A DNA stretch of 64,000 bases from Drosophila persimilis (taxonomy: Eukaryota > Arthropoda > Insecta > Diptera > Drosophilidae): positions 14,592,501 to 14,656,500 of the forward strand of contig NW_020825294.1 of assembly GCF_003286085.1 (NCBI RefSeq), read 5' to 3'. The translations under genes were made by a program, and so were the position numbers. Numbering within the stretch: the first letter of the stretch is position 1; each line of letters starts with the position of its first letter. The notes beneath the pieces were generated by a model. That model ran no database searches, was not told the DNA's origin, and saw only the letters and a program-made list of their open reading frames with translations. Of this stretch, positions 19,771-30,374 are shown piece after piece.

Positions 19771-20304
19771 TTGCTTAAAATTAATCACAACAGCATTGGG
19801 CGCAGCTACCGAATCAAGAGCACCGTCGCGACTGTTGGTGCAGCAAGTCACATTAGTTACACTCTACTGGCCACAGCAAAGGTGGCAGTAGAAGCCAACA
19901 ACGGGCAGGTTGCTAATTTCAGAGCACTGCTATATTCCGGATCACAAATAAACTTGATCTCTGAACGAATAGCATCAATGTTGTCACTTAAACTAAAGGA
20001 CACAACATTACGGATCGAAGGAATTGGAATAATTGAAGCTTTCGTATTACCACAGATAATAGGTGATCAACCAGCTCAGGCGCTCGATTCAGAGAGCTTA
20101 AATGTACCAAGCAAGATCTCACTGGCAGATCCACACTTCCATAAGCCAGGCAAAATCTACATGCTACATTCATTGCTGCTACCAGATCAACAGCAGCTAA
20201 GGATCGGAGGCCCGTTGCTACAAAACACAAAACTGGGATGGATTGTGGCAGGAAAAGTTAAGTCTGCCCACAGTTCCTCACCCATTTTGTGCAACGGGAG
20301 TTAA
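19771..20304 (+). pseudogene. BEL-2 aspartic protease with catalytic Asp changed to Tyr
   Basis: The DUF1758-type domain reads FRALLYSGSQINLISERIA at about residues 50-68, where its relatives have LLDSGS. The catalytic Asp codon is TAT (Tyr), so even an unbroken protein would be inactive. The domain ends with DPHFHKPGKIYML and LLQNTKLGWIVAG, the usual border to RT, and stops at 20302-20304. The next pol segment continues in another frame. Confidence 0.75.
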
Positions 20305-20379
20305 CGAGCTCATGGAAAGATTCTGGACTCTGGATAATCTATAGACGGAAAAAAAACCACGCACTCTAGTAGAAGCACA

Positions 20380-21213
20380 GTGCGAAGCTCATTTTATGTC
20401 CGGTTTACTGTAAAACTCCCATTTTCCGAACACCCTTCAGCCCTGGAGTCTTTGGAAATTGCAACAAAAAGATACCTAGCGTTGGAGCGCCGCATCCCAA
20501 CAGAATCTTGGAAGAGTTGTGTGGACTTCATGGAAGAGTATGAAGGACTAGGACATATGAAGATGGTTCCACCATCACAGATTCCTAAAAAGCACTACTA
20601 CACACCACATCACTGTGTACTCAAACCTGAGAGCACCACCACAAAGCTTCGGGTAGTATTTGATGCCTCAAGCAAGTCAGCAAGTGGGAAATTTTTGAAA
20701 GACATTCTTCATGCTGGACCCACTGTTCAGAGCGAACCTATGTGCATTCTGCTACGATTTCGAATTCATCAGTACGTATTTAGCGGACATAGAAAATATC
20801 ATCAACATTAAAAACCGATTTCTACGTCGACGACTGTCTAACTGGGGCAAACACTATTCCAGAAGCGTGTTCAAGTTCGACAAGAACTAAATAAGATATT
20901 GCTACCATCCGGATTAAAATTGCCCAAGTGGTGCTCTAACAATAAGCAATTTCTTCAAGGAATCCCCAAAGAAGACATTGTAAGCGATGTCAAGCTAGGA
21001 GAGACACTAGAGCACTGCAGCGTGAAGACTTTGGGTCTCATTTGGATGCCGAAGAAGGCCAAATTGTGTGAACGAACTCATAAGAGCCAGGCTACTGGTA
21101 TCACCAAATGGATGGCATGCTTACCATTGGCCCAAATATTTGACCCACTAGGACTCTTTGCACCGGTGGTAGTAAAAACAAAAATCTTCATGCAACAGGA
21201 TTGGGATGACGAA
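20380..21213 (+). pseudogene. BEL-2 reverse transcriptase, internally deleted
   Basis: 20380-20811 encodes the N-terminal RT part (CVDFMEEYEGLGHM, HHCVLKPESTTTKLRVVFD, LLRFRIHQYVF) up to the palm. The sequence then jumps to DFYVDDCLTGAN near 20817-20850, which holds the YVDD active site, so the central palm is deleted. After another shift, 20899-21213 gives the LKLPKWCSNN region and the thumb/connection (AQIFDPLGLFAPVVVKTKIF). It ends abruptly at the BEL-3 LTR. Not functional. Confidence 0.8.
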
Positions 21214-21593
21214 CCTTTTTTGGCACCTATGTGTTTGAAAAATGAAAAGAGATTTTGGGTTAAACTTTATAATTCGTATTTAATCTTGGTGGCTTAGCGG
21301 AAGCCGATTGCTTGCTATTGCCAGATAAACTTTATGCGAGATCGATATGCAACCAATGCGCAGAGGGGTTAGCATAGAATTAAACTATAGACGACGGCGT
21401 TAGATCAAAGTGATTGCCGAAGTAGCGGCAGCAGATCAAAGTAATTGCCGAAGTGGCGGCGGCAGAGAACCCCTTTAGCGGGAGAGCGCAGCAGCTCTGC
21501 AGAAAGTCAACGCTTTACAACATAGGCGGCTCTCTCTGCTCATACAATAATAATGTTAATGTTACGGTTATTATTCAGCGGCTGGCCCGAACA
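21214..21593 (-). repeat. BEL-3 3' LTR, outer end truncated
   Basis: On the minus strand it starts TGTTCGGGCCAGCCGCTG at 21593 and reads leftward through sequence nearly identical to 61314-61691. The last about 17 bp of the LTR are missing at the junction with BEL-2 near 21213. Confidence 0.85.
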
Positions 21594-22530
21594 TACTCCC
21601 CCCGTTGGGAGCTAGTCTCTCAACAGATTCCTTAAGGGGCAGCAAACATAGCCGAGTGACGGCCCTCCTGATGTTTCCTGAGGATGTCTTCAGGTCAGCG
21701 ACGCGACACACTCCGTCCTTGCCCAAAACGACATCGACCACTCTAGCCAGTGGCCAACGCATTGGAGGAAGATTTTCGTCCTTCACCAGAACGATGTCGT
21801 TCTTGCAGATGTTTTGCACGGGGGTACGCCACTTCGCGCGCTCTTGCAAAAGAGTGAGATACTCTTCGCGCCAACGGCTCCAAAATATTTGTTGTAGTTG
21901 GGTGACCCGCTGTCAGCCATCCAGACGATTGTAGTTCAGCTTCGTTAGGTCAGGCTCGAGGATTTGCTCATGGGGGCCGCCTAAAAGCATATGAGCAGGA
22001 GTCAAAACGTCTAAATCATCAGGATTTTCTGAAAGCGAGAGCAAAGGGCGAGAGTTAACAATTGCAGTTATCTGACAGATCAGAGTGCGCAGCTCGTCGA
22101 AGCTAAGCACAGATGGTCCAACTGAGCGGTACAGGTGATATTTTGCGGTCTTCACGGCCGCTTCCCACAACCCGCCAAAATGCGGAGAGCGAGGTGGGAT
22201 GAAACGCCAGTCGATCGAGTCAGCCAAGCAGGATTCGTGGACCTCCTTCACATGCGGTTCGCTCAGACAAAGCTTCTTTAGCTCCAGAAGCTCGTTCTTG
22301 GCCCCAACGAAGTTTGTCGCATTGTCCGACCAAATTTGACTCGGCCTTCCTCGAGTGGAAGTAAAACGCTTTAGTGCGCCTAGAAACGATGCGGTGGTCA
22401 AATCCTTTACGAGCTCCATGTGTATAGCCTTAGAAGTGAAGCAGATGAATACGCTAATGTAGCACTTGATCGGAGGCCTCGTGCGGATTTCTGATCGGTA
22501 GAAAAAAGGTCCACAGTAATCTACTCCAGT
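21571..22530 (-). pseudogene. BEL-3 integrase
   Basis: On the minus strand, a GVDYCGPFFY segment near 22520 carries the first catalytic Asp. HMELVKDLTT and WSDNATNFVGA (second Asp) follow, then HFGGLWEAAVKTAK with the catalytic Glu: a complete DDE set. The C-terminal part is NICKNDIVLVKDENLPPMRWPL, and the end is APNGGSMF next to the LTR. A stop near 21913 and a frame change to the segment starting at 21849 split the protein. Integrase would join element DNA to the chromosome. Confidence 0.8.
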
Positions 22531-22534
22531 GACT

Positions 22535-23428
22535 TCAAAAGCTAGAGAGCTCTGACTGGATAAGATGGTTGGGAAGCGAGCCTCTCGAGAGAATATCAGC
22601 AGGATTTAAAGATGTGGGAACATAGCGCCATTCCATGGCTGCCGTCAACTCCTGAATTGATGCCACTCGATTTGCCACGAAAACTTGAAATTTAGCTGGC
22701 TCGTCCCTAATCCAAGATAATGCTGTTGTCGAATCCGACCAGCAATAGAACCGACCTGTAAAGATTCCCATGTCCTTTACATTCTGCATGATTTTCTCAA
22801 GCAAATGGGCTCCACTTAATTCCAGCTTAGGAATCGATATAGTCTTTAGCGGCGCCACTCGCGACTTTGAGCACAAAACGTGGCTCGAAGACTGGGCTTC
22901 CCTGGACACGACATACACGCAAGCGCCATATGCTTCTAAGCTGGCATCACAGAATCCGTGAACTTCTGTAGCCACACTAGAACGAAGAACCAAGCGAGGA
23001 AATGAGATCCGAGAAATGCTTGCCAAACTATTTCTCAAGTCCATCCAAGTTGAATGCAACGCTGAGGGTAGGCTTTCATCCCAATCCAAATTTTCTCTCC
23101 AAAGCTGCTGAAGGAAGATTTTGCACCTGACAATGACTGGATTTATCAATCCAAGAGGGTCGTAGAACCGCGCAAAAGATAAAACCGACCGCTTTGATGG
23201 CTTTGAGTCTGTGTCCAGGGCGGACAAGGCAAAAAGCAGCTGATCCGAAGCAGGGTCCCACGCTAAGCCGAGAGTTTTGGCTATGTCGCTTCCATCATTA
23301 AACTTTAGGAACTTCTCTATGTCAACTTCAGGGGTTCCCTCAAGTACTTCCTGGTGACTGGAGAACCATTTCCTAAGTCTAAAATTACCACGGGACAGTA
23401 AAGCTGATGTTTGGTGCATCTTGTCCAT
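22535..23428 (-). pseudogene. BEL-3 RT C-terminal part and RNase H
   Basis: A 297-residue open frame starts after the RT palm. It holds the NFRLRKWFSSHQEVL segment, the FARFYDPLGLINPVIVRCKIF connection and a complete BEL-type RNase H: VHGFCDASLEAYGACVYV (Asp), IPKLELSGAHLL (Glu), and YCWSDSTTALSWI (Asp). LNPADILSRG follows. It ends at 22535 close to the start of integrase. The palm with the YVDD box is missing because the copy ends at the palindrome. The first 376 bp of this segment recur in two other places (26741-27116 and 31623-31998). Confidence 0.85.
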
Positions 23429-23446
23429 GACCTGTGCGACCGAATT

Positions 23447-23479
23447 ATTATGATAATATTATCATAATATTATGATAAT
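23447..23479. repeat. AT-rich alternating palindrome, unit A
   Basis: Three 11-mers follow one another: ATTATGATAAT, its exact reverse complement ATTATCATAAT, and ATTATGATAAT again. Either neighbouring pair is a perfect 22 bp palindrome. It sits exactly where minus-strand BEL-3 meets plus-strand G1. The same 33 bp lie at the equivalent junctions at 27117 and 31999. Confidence 0.9.
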
Positions 23480-24532
23480 GCTAAAAATAACCGTAGACTG
23501 TGAATTTTCTGGTATTATAAGTAGACCCAAGGATATGCGCAGCTATGCCGAAGTATCCTTTCTGTGTCGAACAGAAAAGGGTCTGTTAGACATCGGCGCA
23601 AGTATCAGCTGTATAGGTGCTGAAGTAGCTCAGATTGATTTATCATCCTTTTCTGAATATAAACTCATAAAAGCCACTGCAAAAACTGCAGATGGCCAAA
23701 GTCATCCGATACTGGGGCTGTTGAATGTCATCATGCGGTATCGAACTATCGAGAAACCCAAGTTATATATGTATAATGCCATTCCTGAAACAAAATCTAA
23801 TCTAATCTAATAACCAACAACTCGAGGTTGTTAAAAAGGTATTTCCGAACGCGACGGAGTGACTAGGGATGCTTAAGCATCATATCGATGTAGGTCAGGC
23901 CGCCCTCGTAAAACAACGCCTTTACCCGGTTAGCCAAGCAGTGGAAAAGTTGCTTTATTCAGAGGTAGATCGCATGCTCCAACTAGTGCTTGCAGTTCGC
24001 CAATGCGACTGGTTCTCAAGCCCAACAAAGTCCGTCTGTGTCTCGATGCACGACGACTAAATGAAGTCACCCGTAAGGATGCCTACCCATTACCAAGTAT
24101 CGATGGTATTTTTGCCCGGTTGCCCAAGGCAAATTTCATAACTAAGCTGGACCTAACAGATGCTTATTGGCAGATCGAACTCTCTGAGGATTCTAAGTCA
24201 CTAACTGCTTTTACTGACCCGTGAAGGCGTTTATATCAGTTTAAGGTGATGCCTTTTGGCCTGTGTAACGCTCCGTCCACTATGTGTCGTTTGATGGATG
24301 AGATCATTCCCCCGGATTTGCGTACTGGATACTTGGATGATCTTTGCATCGTATCTGCAGATTTCGATTCCCATCTAGAAGTGCAGTGGACCCCGGAAGC
24401 ACAAGTCGCAATGGACTCTTTAAAAACCGTGTTGACTTCTGCTCTAGTGCTCGAAAACCCAGACTTACGAGTCGTTCCGAGAAGGTCAGCCAGTATAGTG
24501 AGGACCCATACTGGGAGCCTCACATAGTAATA
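23480..24532 (+). pseudogene. G1 Gypsy pol fragment, unit A (protease and RT)
   Basis: Protease coding (23472-23810) contains LLDIGASISCIG (a DIG triad for the usual DTG). RT follows in pieces. LLKHHIDVGQAALVKQRLYPV lies near 23870. A frame change near 24000 leads to MRLVLKPNKVRLCLDARRLN and FITKLDLTDAYWQIEL. A TGA stop at 24223 follows, then MPFGLCNAPSTMCRLMDEI and the active-site box YLDD near 24330. After FDSHL the sequence jumps to WTPEAQVAMDSLK, so the RT thumb and connection are deleted. At about 24466 it jumps again to the element's 3' end. The stop, shift and first deletion are shared with units B and C. Confidence 0.8.
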
Positions 24533-25474
24533 AGCTAGTTCATTTTTGCATAGCCGAAATCCCGCCAAACGGCCAGCTCACACAGAATAGCCGCAAAGAG
24601 AACAGCGAAGAGAGAGAGCCACGCTCAGCCGGCAACAGAGCAGATCTCTTTCGAGAAGTCCCGTTGGCCCGAAAACGAGCGCTCGGCGTGGTGAGAGCGT
24701 CGAGCGATCGTGGCGAGAGCGGAAGTCGATTTTGGGGAGCGAGCGAAGACGGAACGCCGCGGAGTGACTAGAAAAGCAAGAAAAAGTGTTGAACGGCCGG
24801 GCGCCCGAGAAGAGCGGAAGAATGGACGAGACGCCGGATCCGCGGGTGAGCTGGCCGATGGCCCAGGTAGTAGTAGAAGTAGCATATGACTAAGAATTCT
24901 ACTGCTTCCATTTCCTTTCCCCGGTCGGACCACCGGCTGCAGTCATCTCTCCCCCATTCCCCTTCCGTTTTCCTGGCTGTTTTCGGTCCCTACGCTCCCG
25001 CTCTGACTCTGGCAACAGGGTTTTACCCTGCTGGAGTGAGAAGTGATACGCGTTTCGGCGGGTACGCCCCCTTCCTTTTTTTCTAGACATGCTTGGTCCC
25101 TACGCTCCCGCCCTGACTCTGGCAACAGGGTTTTACCCTGCTGGAGTGAGAAGCGGTATACGTTCTCTCCCTTTCCTCCTCCTCACCGGTCTGCGGCTCA
25201 CCTCGACTTCGGCAACGGGAGTTTTTACCCTGCTGAGGTCGGGGTGTGCAGCGTCCCTGGTGAGTTTCGCGCCGCCCGGCCCAACGCCCGATCCCCTCTC
25301 CTCAGCCCCCCCCCCATAATTTCTCCCGAATGCCCCGTCGTTGACGACGGCTCGGCGATCCCTGCGCCAACGACCCGCCTCCCCCCAGTCTCAACGTCTC
25401 AGCGACTTACAAATAAACTGTAGGTGACCCTGGGCAGACTGATACTGTCCCCGGCCTAGGATCACTACTTTACA
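24533..25474 (+). repeat. G2 LTR, copy a
   Basis: About 942 bp, starting AGCTAGTTCATTTTTGC and ending CTACTTTACA. It is matched at 29436-30374 and 41103-42041, and inverted at 55987, 58365 and 62375. A segment of about 60 bp with the perfect hairpin CAGGGTTTTACCCTG (25016-25030) is repeated 110 bp later (25126-25140), and a weaker third copy lies near 25210-25235. The left end is inferred from the inverted copies, where TGCTAGTT follows a purine-rich tract. AAATAAACT near 25410 may be the poly(A) signal. Open frames inside are not genes. Confidence 0.8.
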
Positions 25475-26741
25475 GATGGCGCCCGAGCAGGGACTGTTGA
25501 GACAATTCAAACGATAGTTTTCTGGGGGGATTTCACCCTTCGTGGCCGAAAGACCCACAAGTAGATCGCGTAGGTAGCGCCGCATCAAACCGAGGAGAAA
25601 TTTATAGGGTATCAAAAGGAAAATACGATACGAAGGTACAGGCCAGCAGCGAGCAAAGCGTGGCCGAAAATGTGTACAATCCCCGTTAGCCGTCGGCAAA
25701 TGGAGAGGAGAGAACGGGAGAGAGGAAAGGAGAGAGGAAAACGACAGAATGAAAGTACAGCCCGCAGCCAAGCAAAGCATAGCGATGTTCTTCCCATGTC
25801 CAGCAGAAAGAGAAAAAAAAAATCCAAGTGAAGAACCAGCGACGAAGCAGCACGCAAAGCAGAACGAAAATTCCGTGGTCCCCGTTATACTTGGGCAAAA
25901 CCATGCGGGATCATAGCGCCCGGTACAGTGGGGAAAGAGCCAAGGGCAGCCAGACCTCTGTTACATTTCAGTGGGGCGAGAGGGTGTGAAGACCGGAGAA
26001 CAGTTCTGGGCGTCGGCGGCGGGGATGTGCCGAACGACCCACGAGTATAATACATGCAATTATCCCTTCCTCATACTAGCCGCACCCCCCGATCTTCGAC
26101 TATTAACCTAACCATTCGCCCGCGGCTCTCTCGCGTGGTGTTCTCGGCCGATTCCGAGACGTCGACGTCGACGTCGACGGGTTGTACACAACGCAAGGAA
26201 ACGGTAGTCCTCAGCCTTCGGTCAACATACAACGTGTGAAACACAGTAGTCCTCAGCCTTCGATCAGTATACAACGCGCGAAAAGACAGTAGCCCTCAGC
26301 CTTCGGTCAACATACAACGTGTGAAACACAGTAGTCCTCAGCCTTCGATCAGTATACAACGCGCGAAAAGACAGTAGTCCTCAGCCATCGGTCAACATAC
26401 AACGTGTGAAACAGAGTGATCCCCTGCCTTCGATCAGAACACAACGGGCAATACAGTGGTCCATATCCTGCAGCATACAACGTGCGAAAGACAGCGATCC
26501 CGCGTCTTCTGTCCATCCCGCGCTCCCTCCGTAGCTGAACACGAACCAACGGATCCTCATCGGAACGATCCTGCAGAAACCACGACTAAAGTATCCCTGA
26601 ACAAGCGCGTTTTAATTGGGTTGCCAGCCTAGTGTCCAGGTCCCCGACCAGGACGGCCCACCGGTAATTCACCACCGTATAGTCTCGCACGCGTCTTCGC
26701 CGTTTAAGGATTCAGAGCCCCGTCTTTCGCCGCATCATTAG
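25475..26741 (+). other. G2 untranslated leader, unit A, with minisatellite
   Basis: The 1.27 kb leader between LTR and gag has no supported ORF. It contains a purine-rich tract near 25700-25745 and a GTCGAC repeat at about 26159-26180. From about 26198 to 26500 runs a minisatellite of alternating 42 and 43 bp units (ACAGTAGTCCTCAGCCTTCG, then GTCAACATACAACGTGTG or ATCAGTATACAACGCGCG). At 26739-26741 a TAG shared by both partners joins it to inverted BEL-3 sequence, not to G2 gag. Confidence 0.75.
25477..25494 (+). promoter_or_regulatory. G2 primer binding site, unit A
   Basis: TGGCGCCCGAGCAGGGAC lies 2 bp after the LTR. It has the form of a tRNA-Lys primer site (the familiar lentivirus site differs at one base). 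The same site is at 30377-30394 and 42044-42061. Confidence 0.8.
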
Positions 26742-27116
26742 GCTTTCATCCCAATCCAAATTTTCTCTCCAAAGCTGCTGAAGGAAGATTTTGCACCTGA
26801 CAATGACTGGATTTATCAATCCAAGAGGGTCGTAGAACCGCGCAAAAGATAAAACCGACCGCTTTGATGGCTTTGAGTTTGTGTCCAGTGCGGACAAGGC
26901 AAAAAGCAGCTGATCCGAAGCAGGGTCCCACGCTAAGCCGAGAGTTTTGGCTATGTCGCTTCCATCATTAAACTTTAGGAACTTCTCTATGTCAACTTCA
27001 GGGGTTCCCTCAAGTACTTCCTGGTGACTGGAGCACCATTTCCTAAGTCTAAAATTACCACGGGACAGTAAAGCTGATGTTTGGTGCATCTTGTCCATGA
27101 CCTGTGCGACCGAATT
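26739..27116 (-). pseudogene. Inverted BEL-3 RT fragment inside chimeric unit B
   Basis: The sequence is nearly identical to 23069-23446: RT residues from the MDKMHQTSALL start to LDWDESL. On the plus strand it replaces gag between the G2 leader and G1 pol. The minus-strand frame 27098-26712 runs through the junction into the leader. The left junction shows a 3 bp (TAG) microhomology. Confidence 0.85.
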
Positions 27117-27149
27117 ATTATGATAATATTATCATAATATTATGATAAT
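27117..27149. repeat. AT-rich alternating palindrome, unit B
   Basis: The same three 11-mers as at 23447-23479, again between inverted BEL-3 and plus-strand G1. Confidence 0.9.
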
Positions 27150-29435
27150 GCTAAAAATAACCGTAGACTGTGAATTTTCTGGTATTATAAGTAGACCCAA
27201 GGATATGCGCAGCTATGCCGAAGTATCCTTTCTGTGTCGAACAGAACAGGGTCTGTTAGACATCGGCGCAAGTATCAGCTGTATAGGTGCTGAAGTAGCT
27301 CAGATTGATTTATCATCCTTTTCTGAATATAAACTCATAAAAGCCACTGCAAAAACTGCAGATGGCCAAAGTCATCCGATACTGGGGCTGTTGAATGTCA
27401 TCATGCGGTATCGAACTATCGAGAAACCCAAGTTATATATGTATAATGCCATTCCTGAAACAAAATCTAATCTAATCTAATAACCAACAACTCGAGGTTG
27501 TTAAAAAGGTATTTCCCAACGCGACGGAGTGACTAGGGATGCTTAAGCATCATATCGATGTAGGTCAGGCCGCCCTCGTAAAACAACGCCTTTACCCGGT
27601 TAGCAAAGCAGTGGAAAAGTTGCTTTATGCAGAGGTAGATCGCATGCTCCAACTAGTGCTTGCAGTTCGCCAATGCGACTGGTTCTCAAGCCCAACAAAG
27701 TCCGTCTGTGTCTCGATGCACGACGACTAAATGAAGTCACCCGTAACGATGCCTACCCATTACCAAGTATCGATGGTATTTTTGCCCGGTTGCCCAAGGC
27801 AAATTTCATAACTAAGCTGGACCTAACAGATGCTTATTGGCAGATCGAACTCTCTGAGGATTCTAAGTCACTAACTGCTTTTACTGACCCGTGAAGGCGT
27901 TTATATCAGTTTAAGGTGATGCCTTTTGGCCTGTGTAACGCTCCATCCACTATGTGTCGTTTGATGGATGAGATCATTCCCCCGGATTTGCGTACTGGAT
28001 ACTTGGATGATCTTTGCATCGTATCTGCAGATTTCGATTCCCATCTAGAAGTGCAGTGGACCCCGGAAGCACAAGTCGCAATGGACTCTTTAAAAACCGT
28101 GTTGACTTCTGCTCTAGTGCTCGAAAACCCAGACTTCGAACAGAAATTTTTCCTCTACTGTGACGCCAGCGATTTTGGTAGGAGCCGTGCTCGTGCAATT
28201 GGTGGATCTGCAGGAAAAGCCAAAAGTGTTTATGTCGAAAAAACTAAGATTGCAGCAATTAAAATTCTCGATATCGCACCGAAAAGGAAAAGATCACATT
28301 GTCCTCGCTGCTCTTTCCCGATTACATGAACCTGAAGTATCCGAAGTAGAGATGAGTCCTGTGATAGATCTCGAATCCGATGCCTTTCAGGATGAGAGCT
28401 ACCAACAGTTAAAAGTACAGTATAAGAAAAATTCTCCTCAACTGCCCGATCTGAAAATTGTCGACCAATTTCTGTACATTCGAACCGAACACGCAGATGA
28501 AAAGGCGGTGCAGACAGTCAAACTTGGAAGTTATTTGTTCCCGAGCAATTGAAGACCGACGTTCTGAAACAAGCTCATGACAATCCTACTTCAGCGCCTG
28601 CCGGCATGCAAAAGACCATAGAAAAAGTTCGAAGAAGTTTGTTTTGGCCCGGATTAGCTAAAGCATGCAAAGCTCCTAATTAGAGTAGGAGTAAGAATAC
28701 TCTCCTCCGCTGAGTACTGCGGCCACCCACGGGATACCACATACCAACTTGTCGACCATTTCAACGATTGTACATAGATCTGCTTGGACCCTATCCATGC
28801 AGCAAAAATGGACATGTTGGTTTGCTAATTGTTTAGATCACTTCAGTAAATACCATTGGCTACACCCCCTAAAGAATTTTACCTCCGTAGTAGTCCAAGA
28901 ATTTCTGCTAAAGCATATCTTTCATGCATATGGTGTGCCTAAAACTATTGTTAGCGACAATAGAAAACCATTCAAAGCTAAAGAATTCAACGCATTCTTG
29001 ACACAGCTGGGAATTAAACATATGTACACTGCACTATACTCTCCGAAAAGTAATGCGGCGAAACGAGTAAATCGTTCATTGTTAGCTGCCGTGCGATCAT
29101 ATCTTTAGCAGGATCAGATCTACTGGGATCAGCATCTCACAAGTATATCTTGTTCGCTGCGATCGTAACTACATCAGTCTTTAGATTGTTCACCATATCG
29201 AGCCCTGTTTGTCTTAGATATGCTCACGCATGGGCCGGATTATAAGCTTCTGACGGATTTAGACTTGCTGGAAGAACCCGTTGTACCGGTATCTAGGTCG
29301 GACAATTTAGCGCTAATTCGAAAAGATATACAGGCAATATTAAGAAAGCGAATGATCGCAATACAATTTACGAGTCGTTCCGAGAAGGTCAGCCAGTATT
29401 GTGAGGACCCATACTGGGAGCTTCACATAGTAATA
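27150..29435 (+). pseudogene. G1 Gypsy pol, unit B (protease, RT, integrase)
   Basis: Protease (27142-27480, DIG triad), RT in pieces (27539-28330, YLDD near 27999, stop at 27893) and RNase H start (FFLYCDASDFG near 28150) are as in unit A, including the deletion after FDSHL. Here the 3' part is kept. Integrase follows at 28749-29108, with DHFSKYHWLHPL and IVSDNRKPFKAKEF (the second catalytic Asp). In the third motif NAAKRVNRS has Lys where the catalytic Glu is expected. A C-terminal piece follows at 29220-29441. The element is coding-dead. Confidence 0.8.
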
Positions 29436-30374
29436 AGCTAGTTCATTTTTGCATAGCCGAAATCCCGCCAAACGGCCAGCTCACACAGAATAGCCGCAAA
29501 GAGAACAGCGAAGAGAGAGAGCCACGCTCAGCCGGCAACAGAGCAGATCTCTTTCGAGAAGTCCCGTTGGCCCGAAAATGAGCGCTCGGCGTGGTGAGAG
29601 CGTCGAGCGATCGTGGCGAGAGCGGAAGTCGATTTTGGGGAGCGAGCGAAGACGGAACGCCGCGGAGTGACTAGAAAAGCAAGAAAAAGTGTTGAACGGC
29701 CGGGCGCCCGAGAAGAGCGGAAGAATGGACGAGACGCCGGATCCGCGGGTGAGCTGGCCGATGGCCCAGGTAGTAGTAGAAGTAGCATATGACTAAGAAT
29801 TCTACTGCTTCCATTTCCTTTCCCCGGTCGGACCACCGGCTGCAGTCATCTCTCCCCCCTTCCCCTTCCGTTTTCCTGGCTGTTTTCGGTCCCTACGCTC
29901 CCGCTCTGACTCTGGCAACAGGGTTTTACCCTGCTGGAGTGAGAAGTGATACGCGTTTCGGCGGGTACGCCCCCTTCCTTTTTTTCTAGACATGCTTGGT
30001 CCCTACGCTCCCGCCCTGACTCTGGCAACAGGGTTTTACCCTGCTGGAGTGAGAAGCGGTATACGTTCTCTCCCTTTCCTCCTCCTCACCGGTCCGCGGC
30101 TCACCTCGACCTCGGCAACGGGAGTTTTTACCGTGCTGAGGTCGGGGTGTGCAGCGTCCCTGGTGAGTTTCGCGCCGCCCGGCCCAACGCCCGATCCCCT
30201 CTCCTCAGCCCCCCCATAATTTCTCCCGAAGGCCCCGTCGTTGACGACGGCTCGGCGATCCCTGCGCCAACGACCCGCCTTCCCCCAGTCTCAACGTCTC
30301 AGCGACTTACAAATAAACTGTAGGTGACCCTGGGCAGACTGATACTGTCCCCGGCCTAAGATCACTACTTTACA
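29436..30374 (+). repeat. G2 LTR, copy b
   Basis: 939 bp, parallel to 24533-25474 with a few differences. It is 11667 bp from copy c and shows no length difference to it. It ends ACTTTACA and is followed by a primer site at 30377-30394. Confidence 0.85.

Larger units (their letters stand above)
17365..21213 (+). mobile_element. BEL-2, BEL/Pao element, broken and 3'-truncated
   Basis: A probable 5' LTR (end at 18020), primer site, gag, protease and part of RT follow in BEL order. The element stops at about 21213, where the LTR of the oppositely oriented BEL-3 begins within the RT sequence. RNase H, integrase and 3' LTR are missing. RT also has an internal deletion between about 20811 and 20815. 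The sequence is clearly distinct from BEL-1, BEL-3 and BEL-4. Confidence 0.8.
21214..23446 (-). mobile_element. BEL-3, 3' half in minus orientation
   Basis: On the minus strand, the end of RT with RNase H, integrase and a 3' LTR are contiguous. The 5' side stops at an AT-rich palindrome (23447-23479), beyond which an unrelated Gypsy pol reads on the plus strand. The LTR matches the plus-strand BEL-3 5' LTR at 61314-61708, but its outer end lacks about 17 bp where it joins BEL-2. Gag, protease and the RT palm are absent. Confidence 0.85.

Noticed and set aside
24625-25423. Open frames of 60-126 codons in both strands of the G2 LTR (also at 29528-30323, 41195-41990, 56045-57158, 58416-59535, 62433-63546)
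   Set aside because: They overlap in up to five frames, recur only because the LTR recurs, and coincide with hairpin repeats; no domain or start context supports them.
26196-26500. Possible CRISPR-like array
   Set aside because: Units are contiguous and alternate without unique spacers, in a eukaryotic LTR element leader; it is a minisatellite.
25391-26549. Minus-strand frames over the G2 leader (for example 25391-25780, 26071-26274, 26349-26549)
   Set aside because: Antisense to the leader and its minisatellite; purine-rich tracts read as Phe/Leu/Ser-rich frames. Not genes.
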